Shown here one piece after another: positions 57,921 through 64,000 of a stretch of DNA of 64,000 nt (position 1 is the stretch's first letter; each line of letters begins with the position of its first letter). Source of the DNA: Shewanella sp. Arc9-LZ (GTDB lineage: Bacteria > Pseudomonadota > Gammaproteobacteria > Enterobacterales > Shewanellaceae); assembly GCF_010092445.1 (NCBI RefSeq), contig NZ_CP048031.1, forward strand, positions 4,712,001 to 4,776,000. The letters are read 5' to 3'. A program made the position numbers and the translations under genes. A model generated the notes under the pieces. It did not search any database. It saw only the letters and a program-made list of their open reading frames with translations, and was not told the origin of the DNA.

Positions 57921-58946
57921 TTAACTGGGGAATGCAGGTGAAATACATTTTTTCACTTCAAAATGATAACCATATTCCGCATTGATATCGGGTGTTATCT
58001 CAAGGATCTCATAATCATTAAGCTCGACCACATGCGACAACGGTAGTTTTTGACAACGGGATTTGGCATTCGCCTCCAACTGAAACGCAAACAACGCAAT
58101 TGCTTTACGCACACTGGTAAAATACTGGCTACGCAAATGACTGTAAGGCTGCTTGGCGATTTCATCAATAGCGTCCAGTTCTTGCTCGCGTTCAACTTGT
58201 TTCGCTGTTTTGGGTTCAGACTTGGGTGGTTCTTTCTTAACAGGGTCTGTTTTGACAATGATCGACAAGCCATCATCAGCAAGTATTTCCGCTTCGGTTT
58301 CTGCTTCAACTAATTGCACCACTTGTGGATCATCCAACGCTTTTTCAACCTGACCATAAAGGTCCATCAGCATGGCAAGGTGATACAACACCACTGCAGC
58401 AAGAATAACTCGTACCCAAAAAGTTGTACGATGAAAATGCACATGATTAATCAAGCGAAAGTTGGTCACACCAAAGGGACGGAGTATAAAAGACACACCA
58501 AACATTAGCGGAAAAATAAGCTGTAGTAATAACAGCACAATACAGCTCATCACCACACTCCATGCCGGAATGTAGAGCAAAATGGCGAAGTTATGGGTGT
58601 AATTAAAGCTACTGGCTGCTACGCCAACCACATCGTTAACCACTGAACTTGAGCTAGCCAGGGCAAAATTGGCCACTATCGCATAAAACAGTAACAACAC
58701 CGCTTTGCCAGCCAAGCTGTGCCACATACGTTCAAATAAATGCCAGAACTCAATCGACATCGCTATCACGCTGATAATGGCCACCCACGCCACCGAGTCT
58801 GTGGCAAACAGTAAGACTATCGCCACCAGATACAATTTTTGCGGCAAACTCAGTTTGGTTTGTAATTCAGTAAATCGGCTACTAAACACCGTCCAACATG
58901 ACGATATCCATAAATTTGATGTTGTTAAAAAAGTCTCTTTTCGCAA
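57921..58946 (-). CDS. Hypothetical inner-membrane protein
   Basis: About 341 residues. The N-terminal half has about five hydrophobic segments (LYLVAIVLLFATDSVAWVAIISV, AVLLLFYAIVANFAL, FAILLYIPAWSVVMSCIVLLLLQ, WVRVILAAVVLYHLAMLM). The C-terminal half is charged, with a Lys/Pro/Glu linker (KKEPPKSEPKTAKQ), then a soluble domain. I do not recognise a family. The chosen TTG start at 58946 has AAGGA 8 nt upstream; the frame also opens at 58994 with a poor site, giving 357 residues. Confidence 0.65.
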   Translation of the reverse strand: MRKETFLTTSNLWISSCWTVFSSRFTELQTKLSLPQKLYLVAIVLLFATDSVAWVAIISVIAMSIEFWHLFERMWHSLAGKAVLLLFYAIVANFALASSSSVVNDVVGVAASSFNYTHNFAILLYIPAWSVVMSCIVLLLLQLIFPLMFGVSFILRPFGVTNFRLINHVHFHRTTFWVRVILAAVVLYHLAMLMDLYGQVEKALDDPQVVQLVEAETEAEILADDGLSIIVKTDPVKKEPPKSEPKTAKQVEREQELDAIDEIAKQPYSHLRSQYFTSVRKAIALFAFQLEANAKSRCQKLPLSHVVELNDYEILEITPDINAEYGYHFEVKKCISPAFPS

Positions 58947-59084
58947 GGTGAAAATCCTTATAAGTTCACTGGATATACTCACAGTAATAGCCACTGTCCC
59001 TTGTTGTTCATCGTCCAGACTGTTAAATTAACAGATGAAATTTAAACAAGCGTTTAATTTATTAATTCATAACAGAGAACCACC

Positions 59085-59507
59085 ATGAATGACTTTTTAG
59101 CTCAACATTCTATCAGTACAGACATTCAAGTAGCATGGGGTGAAATGGATGCACTGCAACATGTAAATAATTCGGTGTATTTTAAGTATTTTGAAACTGC
59201 TCGTCTCGATTTCTTTAACCAAATTAACCTACTCGACGATCTAAAAACTACGGGTGTCGGTCCGGTACTAAGCGAAACCAATGCCCGCTTTAAGCGCCCA
59301 GTAACCTTTCCAGACTCAATTGTTGTAGGGGTAAAGATCAGCGATATCAATGAAGACCGCTTTGTGATGCATTACACCGTGTTCAGTAAAGCACAGCAAG
59401 CAGTGACGACTATCGGCTGGGCAAAAGTGGTGATGTTTAACTTTAAAACCGGCAAAAAAGCTAAACTCACGCCAGAATTACTCAGCGCCTTATTGGAACA
59501 TGAGTAA
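59085..59507 (+). CDS. Hotdog-fold acyl-CoA thioesterase
   Basis: A 140-residue YbgC/4HBT-type thioesterase. WGEMDALQHVNNSVYFKYFETARLDFF is the family's active-site stretch (Asp near residue 23 with HVNN). It probably hydrolyses an acyl-CoA; chain length unknown. The next gene, a small acetyltransferase, follows 66 bp later. Confidence 0.9.
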   Translation: MNDFLAQHSISTDIQVAWGEMDALQHVNNSVYFKYFETARLDFFNQINLLDDLKTTGVGPVLSETNARFKRPVTFPDSIVVGVKISDINEDRFVMHYTVFSKAQQAVTTIGWAKVVMFNFKTGKKAKLTPELLSALLEHE

Positions 59508-59573
59508 CAGTATGAGTCATAACATCAATAGCCACATAAATAAGCAGCATTACAAGTAATAGGACTACACACT

Positions 59574-59831
59574 ATGAGTAATCAAGACGCAGTAACCGTG
59601 CAACACCAAGCTAGCCAACATCGTTTTGTGGTTATCACTCAAAGTGTTGAGGCAGTACTTGAATATCACTTAGATGGTCAAAATATTGATTTTAGTCGCA
59701 CCTTTGTACCACCCGCTTTACGCGGCCAAGGAATTGCCGAAAAATTGGTTCGTACTGGACTGGCTTGGGCGAAAGCAGAAAAACTTAACATCAGCGCCAG
59801 TTGCAGTTACGTAGCCAAGTTTTTACGTTAA
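59574..59831 (+). CDS. Small GNAT-type acetyltransferase (YjdJ-like)
   Basis: An 85-residue protein of the short GNAT family often annotated as N-acetyltransferase (YjdJ type). The acetyl-CoA-binding segment is PPALRGQGIAEKLVRTGLAWAKAE, with RGQGIA as the Q/RxxGxG/A loop; the C-terminal CSYVAKFL ends the domain. Substrate unknown. It ends by overlapping the convergent thioesterase stop by 4 bp. Confidence 0.85.
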   Translation: MSNQDAVTVQHQASQHRFVVITQSVEAVLEYHLDGQNIDFSRTFVPPALRGQGIAEKLVRTGLAWAKAEKLNISASCSYVAKFLR

Positions 59832-60259
59832 CACCTTCTTTTGTGTTGGCCCTGAGCTGCACCGGTTAATGCAGCCAATTGCTGACGAACAAGCTCAGCA
59901 AGTGGTTCGCTTTTTTCAGTTTGGTAATTGTAATGCACCATAGTGGTGGTCGCTTCAGCGGTTTTTTTACCGTGCTGCCAACAGCTTTGTAATATATCAA
60001 AGCTGCTATTGCCTAAACGACTAATGTGCGTTTTAACGATAACTTCTTTGCCATAATACGTTGGTGCGGTGAACGCGATAGTAAAACCAGCAATGATCAT
60101 GTTCCACTTGGTTAAATCTTGCCCTGGATTTACGATTTCAAAAATCGGCTCACGAGCCGCTTCAAACCACACTGGGATAACCGTGTTATTAATGTGTCCT
60201 AACGCATCGGTTTCACAAAAGCGCGGTTTGAGGGTCATGCTAAATTGAGTGTCTGTCAC
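59828..60259 (-). CDS. Hotdog-fold thioesterase
   Basis: A 143-residue 4HBT-type protein. PRFCETDALGHINNTVIPVWFEAARE carries the conserved Asp and the HINN motif, and IVKTHISRLGNSSFDI follows. The start is taken as GTG at 60259, with AAGGA 7-8 nt upstream; the open frame reaches 60319 but that N-terminus does not match the family. It is a second thioesterase near the one at 59085, of different subtype. Confidence 0.85.
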   Translation of the reverse strand: MTDTQFSMTLKPRFCETDALGHINNTVIPVWFEAAREPIFEIVNPGQDLTKWNMIIAGFTIAFTAPTYYGKEVIVKTHISRLGNSSFDILQSCWQHGKKTAEATTTMVHYNYQTEKSEPLAELVRQQLAALTGAAQGQHKRRC

Positions 60260-60428
60260 AAAGAATCCTTTATTATTATTTTGAGTCCATTGACGTTTTG
60301 CTCGATGAACAAATGTCATTAGCCCATTCTAACGACACATCTCACTAAAGGTCATCAAAAAAGTCTGTATTGCGAAGGAATTATGGGGAATGCGAGGAAA
60401 GTACCGGGGGACAGACCACTATATTATT

Positions 60429-60947
60429 TTAGTTTATAGAATCCTTACTGGCGTCGATAACCTCTGCAGATTTTCGCTGTTGTGCAACGACAATATCAGC
60501 CTCAGCCTGTATATTCTTCCAATTTTGGACTGCATCATGCTGCTTTTTAACAAAAGCGAGATATATACTACTTTGTATAATCCATATTGATAGTATTGGA
60601 AAAGTTAAACAAATAAAGTTTACAGCAATGGAAGTAATCTCAAAACTGCGCATAAACATGGACGGTAAAAAGAAAACAATTAAAATATACAATGTATATT
60701 TTAATATCTTCACAGCTCGGAATGAACCTCTCACAACTCGAAAATTGACAACAAAAAAGTATATTGTTGCAAAACATAATATAACGAGCATTATTTCAGG
60801 ACTTAGTGAAAAATACTCGTGAATAGAAAATGATAGAATCAAAGCAATTGAAACTGTCATTAATAAAGACGCCATGAGAAAAATGATCATTCCTTTGGCA
60901 TAAGAGAAAAGACCAACAGATTCATCCTTTGTAATATCATTACTCAT
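60429..60947 (-). CDS. Four-helix membrane protein, possible immunity protein
   Basis: A 172-residue protein with about four transmembrane helices (residues about 17-40, 49-69, 80-100, 105-130) and a short charged tail that may be coiled. AT-rich. It overlaps the upstream gene by 4 bp (ATGA), so the two are a unit. By analogy with two-gene systems in which a membrane-active effector is paired with a multi-helix membrane immunity protein, this could protect against the neighbour; no homologue was identified. Confidence 0.55.
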   Translation of the reverse strand: MSNDITKDESVGLFSYAKGMIIFLMASLLMTVSIALILSFSIHEYFSLSPEIMLVILCFATIYFFVVNFRVVRGSFRAVKILKYTLYILIVFFLPSMFMRSFEITSIAVNFICLTFPILSIWIIQSSIYLAFVKKQHDAVQNWKNIQAEADIVVAQQRKSAEVIDASKDSIN

Positions 60948-61894
60948 TCTGGAGGAAACTCCTCATAAATACCTACGGCTACTGCTAAAGATCTTAATGT
61001 TCCGGACGAAACACTACCAGTAAAGCTCATAGAAGCACCTACAGCATCGACTATCTGAAGCCGGAAAGATGCTGTTATGTGTTTTGTTGAATAGGATTTA
61101 TATCCGGGTCTTTTTCTTATACTTTTCAAAATTTTGTTGGATACTCCTGGTATATTGGCTCTAATTATTTCGTTATTCAACCTTCTTTGCTCTGGTCTTG
61201 ACAAACTCTTAAGCATATCTAAAGTCGATCTTCCACTATTTGCCTGCATAATCTTAATTGTTTTGATTGTTACAAAAGCAGAAGCAGAAGCACCCGCTAA
61301 CGACACTAAATCTACTGCCATTGTTGCGTTTTCATACCATTCTTGATTATCTAAATAATCATTTCTTTCAGGTGCAATAAATTCATTTGTGCCCCTAACA
61401 ACACCATTAATACATTGTAAGGTACCAGCAATTGTAGCAGCTGAAGCAAGGTAAGTAATTGCAGTGCTTAATCCACCAGTTAAGGGAATCGATACGGTAC
61501 TAGTTGCAATTACAAACCAACCAACCATTGCAGTCCCACAACTCCAAGCAGCATTTCCCAATTCACCAACTAATTTAGATTCACGGATATTACCTTGGCT
61601 ACCTTTTAAATGGGAGGCAAACTCAGCCTGACTCATTAATTGAGGCGGCTCCCTTAGAACGATTTTAATCGGATTTAGTTGGCAAACAGGTTCGAATTTT
61701 CTTAATTCAATAATGTTGTACTTGCTATCAATATAAACGATTCCTGCGCCCGCAAGCCCTGGTATCGCATCAATTTTTTTAAAAAGAGTTTTTGTATCGA
61801 TATTAGCCAACACTTTTTGGCTAAATTGATTGTCATAAAACGACTGAGTGCTAGATCTAAAAACAGGCTTTCCATTTACCGTGATAATGTCCAT
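60944..61894 (-). CDS. Hypothetical protein with central glycine-rich hydrophobic segment; possible membrane-active effector
   Basis: A 316-residue protein. The N-terminus (MDIITVNGKPVFR) and segments KIDAIPGLAGAGIVYID and LREPPQLMSQAEFASHL look like a conserved, non-secreted domain. Residues about 118-165 are hydrophobic and glycine/alanine-rich (AMVGWFVIATSTV, LTGGLSTAITYLASAATIAG), as in pore-forming effectors. A second hydrophobic stretch follows near AGASASAFV. Start ATG at 61894 has GAGGGAA upstream; the frame opens earlier at 61957. I do not recognise the function. Confidence 0.6.
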   Translation of the reverse strand: MDIITVNGKPVFRSSTQSFYDNQFSQKVLANIDTKTLFKKIDAIPGLAGAGIVYIDSKYNIIELRKFEPVCQLNPIKIVLREPPQLMSQAEFASHLKGSQGNIRESKLVGELGNAAWSCGTAMVGWFVIATSTVSIPLTGGLSTAITYLASAATIAGTLQCINGVVRGTNEFIAPERNDYLDNQEWYENATMAVDLVSLAGASASAFVTIKTIKIMQANSGRSTLDMLKSLSRPEQRRLNNEIIRANIPGVSNKILKSIRKRPGYKSYSTKHITASFRLQIVDAVGASMSFTGSVSSGTLRSLAVAVGIYEEFPPE

Positions 61895-61977
61895 AGTTCC
61901 CTCTATGTTGCCTAATTTTAAAATAGAGTATTGTACCGCTTCTGGAAATACAGGCAATTATCACTAAGTATTACGAA

Positions 61978-61998
61978 AAAGGACGCTAATGCGTCCTT
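61978..61998 (-). terminator. Terminator of the acyl-CoA ligase gene
   Basis: AAAGGACGC/GCGTCCTTT, a 9-bp stem with loop TAAT. On the minus strand it is followed by T residues. It lies 22 bp past the ligase stop. Confidence 0.85.
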
Positions 61999-62020
61999 TG
62001 GTATAAGAATTGATGGTTAA

Positions 62021-63814
62021 TTACTTGCCATACATGGCATTAATTTCACTGTGATATTTGCTGTAAATCATTTTACGACGCAGCTTTAATGTCGGCGTAA
62101 TGAGTCCAGATTCCATCGAAAATGCTTCATGTAATAAGGTGAATTTTTTGATTTTTTCAAACCCAGCTAACTCATGTTGCAACTCGATTAATCGCTGCTC
62201 GAAATGAGCCACCACTTGTGAGTGACGTAACAACTCAATTGGGTTTTCAACATGAATACCTTGCGCTTTAGCCCAAGTATTTAATGCTTCAAATGCTGGC
62301 ACAATTAGGGCTGATACATAATTGCGTGCATCGGCAACTATGGCGACTTGTTCGATAAACGGGCAACAAGCTACCTTACCTTCAACCCGCTGTGGTGCAA
62401 TGTATTTACCGTTTGAAGTTTTCATTAACTCTTTAATGCGATCGGTAATATACAAGTTACCTTGCTCATCGATGCGTCCTGCATCACCCGTTTTTAACCA
62501 ACCGTCTTCAAAGGCGTCTGCGGTATCTTGTGGGCGGTTGTAATAACCGCGCATCACAGTGTCGCCACGCACTAAGATTTCATCGTCGTTGCCAAGCTTG
62601 ATTTGCATAGCCTCTAGCGGCTTACCGTTTGAACCTGGTACACGATTATCTAAAGTATTACAGGTTACCGTAGCGCAGGTTTCTGTCATGCCATAACCAC
62701 ACAATACCGGTACACCTATACTGTGAAAAAAGCTGGCCACATTAATATCGAGCGCGGCACCGCCCACGGGCATGAACTTTAACCGGCCACCCAACACTTG
62801 CTGTAACTTGCTGTAAACCAGCTTGTTAGCCAGCTTCCACTGTGCACTTAACCACAAACTTCCTGAAGCACGGCCCTGGCTAACTTCAAATTGGCGTTTA
62901 CCTACTCGCATCGCCCAAGCAAATAATGTTTGTCTCGCTTTAGGCGCTTGGCCGACTTTATCGTGCACTGCGCTGTAAATTTTTTCTAAAAATCGCGGCA
63001 CGGCACACAAGGTATGTGGTTTAACCGCAATAAGGGCTTCTTTAATGCGATTAGTGTCGTTTAAATACACATTGTGGCCGCCGCGACATAATACATACAT
63101 GCTCCAACCACGCTCGAATACATGGCTAAGCGGTAAAAAGGCCAGCGACACATCACCCGCAGTAAATGGCAACTCACTGTCATGCTGTTTAATCATCGAG
63201 GCAAAATTACGGTAGTCGAGCATCACACCTTTAGGATTGCCGGTGGTGCCAGAGGTATAAATAAGCGTGAATAAGTCGTCTAGGTTGCTATTGGCGAGTC
63301 TAGTATTGAGCTCATTGGTAATCAGCGGATTAAATTGCGCCGCTAATACCTGATCAAAATACACATGATTATCGGCATTAAGGGTAACGTTAGCATCAAA
63401 GACTACAATGTGTTGCACGCACTCAGCTTGGGCTGCCACTGTGCAAGCCATGTCGTATTGCTGTTGGTTACCCGCAAAAATTAATTTAGCTTGAGAGTCG
63501 TTAACAATGAATACAGCTTGCTCTATGGTGCTGGTTGGATATACCGGTACCACAACATTACGAGCCTTAAGGGCGCCAATATCTGCACAGGTCCACTGTG
63601 GACAGTTTTGCGCTAAAATCACCACTTTGTCTTGCACTTGTAAGCCAAACTCAATTAACAACTGTGCGACTGAGTCTGTAACCGTATCAAATGCGCCCCA
63701 CGTTACGGTATGCCAAGGTGCAGGCATATCAAAGCCTTCAAGGGCAATGTTATTGCCTAATGACTGACCTTGCTGTTGCAGGAGTCGAACTACGTGGTAT
63801 TGATCTAATGACAT
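62021..63814 (-). CDS. Long-chain acyl-CoA synthetase (AMP-binding, FadD/FAA1-type)
   Basis: A 597-residue AMP-forming ligase that activates fatty acids with ATP and CoA. The P-loop motif is LIYTSGTTGNPKGVML, the adenylate-binding segment is LCGYGMTETCATVT, and the hinge region includes DGWLKTGDAGRIDEQGNLYITDRIKELMKTSNGKYIAPQ. This is the class with the 'SNGKY' C-terminus found in bacterial FAA1/bubblegum-type ligases rather than classical FadD. It acts at the cytoplasmic face of the membrane. It has its own terminator. Confidence 0.92.
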   Translation of the reverse strand: MSLDQYHVVRLLQQQGQSLGNNIALEGFDMPAPWHTVTWGAFDTVTDSVAQLLIEFGLQVQDKVVILAQNCPQWTCADIGALKARNVVVPVYPTSTIEQAVFIVNDSQAKLIFAGNQQQYDMACTVAAQAECVQHIVVFDANVTLNADNHVYFDQVLAAQFNPLITNELNTRLANSNLDDLFTLIYTSGTTGNPKGVMLDYRNFASMIKQHDSELPFTAGDVSLAFLPLSHVFERGWSMYVLCRGGHNVYLNDTNRIKEALIAVKPHTLCAVPRFLEKIYSAVHDKVGQAPKARQTLFAWAMRVGKRQFEVSQGRASGSLWLSAQWKLANKLVYSKLQQVLGGRLKFMPVGGAALDINVASFFHSIGVPVLCGYGMTETCATVTCNTLDNRVPGSNGKPLEAMQIKLGNDDEILVRGDTVMRGYYNRPQDTADAFEDGWLKTGDAGRIDEQGNLYITDRIKELMKTSNGKYIAPQRVEGKVACCPFIEQVAIVADARNYVSALIVPAFEALNTWAKAQGIHVENPIELLRHSQVVAHFEQRLIELQHELAGFEKIKKFTLLHEAFSMESGLITPTLKLRRKMIYSKYHSEINAMYGK

Positions 63815-63940
63815 ATGATAGTGGCCTTTTAGCTTACAAGTGTTCCGCTTTTTGCATTCTACCTGAAGTCGCTAAAAACCATAAGAGCTTTTGCTCTATT
63901 TTTGAGCTTACGGTCACGTTTGTCAGTTATGCTCGATGAT

Positions 63941-64000
63941 TTACGGGGCCAAAATGCCATGTTGCCACAAACGTTTTTTACCCCAAATTAATGCGCCAAC
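63941..64000 (-). CDS. C-terminal fragment of a gene entering from the right edge
   Basis: The minus strand is open from the window edge for 19 codons to a TAA at 63941, reading VGALIWGKKRLWQHGILAP. The composition looks coding and the stop lies 127 bp before the ligase start. The protein cannot be identified. Confidence 0.35.
   Translation of the reverse strand, partial: VGALIWGKKRLWQHGILAP

Overview
The window looks like a chromosomal segment of a Shewanella-type marine gammaproteobacterium. This is inference from gene content and order. A Kdo kinase lies beside waaA and a hut cluster is present. MobB is fused to MoeA. The order polA - Spot 42 RNA - engB (yihA) - CsrC-type RNA - yihI matches the enterobacterial/Shewanella arrangement, here with a cytochrome c4 gene inserted. 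Base composition is moderately AT-rich. I see no insertion sequence, prophage, tRNA, rRNA or CRISPR array. Most of the window is core genome, with small accessory patches.

Layout. 1-8.6 kb: a truncated sigma-54-dependent response regulator diverges from a compact operon for tungstate uptake (tupABC) and molybdenum/tungsten cofactor synthesis (mobA, mobB-moeA, moaA); a -24/-12 promoter lies just before tupA. Then come a small anchored protein and mutM. 8.7-25.6 kb is a cell-surface region: a Wzi-like outer-membrane protein, coaD, the yjbEFGH exopolysaccharide operon, several glycosyltransferases, hldD, a TagD/TagF-like glycerophosphate pair, a heptosyltransferase, kdkA and waaA. 25.7-31.1 kb: a TetR regulator, kbl-tdh threonine catabolism, glpE-glpG, elbB. 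31.6-39.3 kb: polA, Spot 42, a probable second sRNA, engB, cytochrome c4, a CsrB/CsrC-family RNA, a degenerate methyltransferase, yihI and a DUF2489 gene. 39.7-43.1 kb: an acyltransferase, an alpha/beta hydrolase with an extra beta-rich domain, and an MscS-family channel.

43.4-48.8 kb is the histidine utilisation cluster: hutH, hutU and hutC on the minus strand and hutI divergent, with a perfect palindromic HutC operator between hutC and hutI. 49-57.9 kb holds exported hydrolases (a secreted HAD protein, an amidohydrolase, a DUF885 lipoprotein, an esterase-like protein that has lost its catalytic serine) and mtnC. A run of strong hairpins at 52.9-53.2 kb looks like a structured RNA or dispersed repeat. 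57.9-64 kb holds a membrane protein, two hotdog thioesterases, a small acetyltransferase, a two-gene unit resembling a membrane toxin and its immunity protein, and a long-chain acyl-CoA ligase.

The most interesting non-protein signals are the three sRNA loci around polA/engB (Spot 42; a pyrimidine-loop RNA; a CsrA-sponge RNA with GGA motifs in hairpin loops), the sigma-54 promoter of the tungstate operon, and the multi-hairpin element near 53 kb. The least explained protein-coding unit is the overlapping pair at 60.4-61.9 kb.
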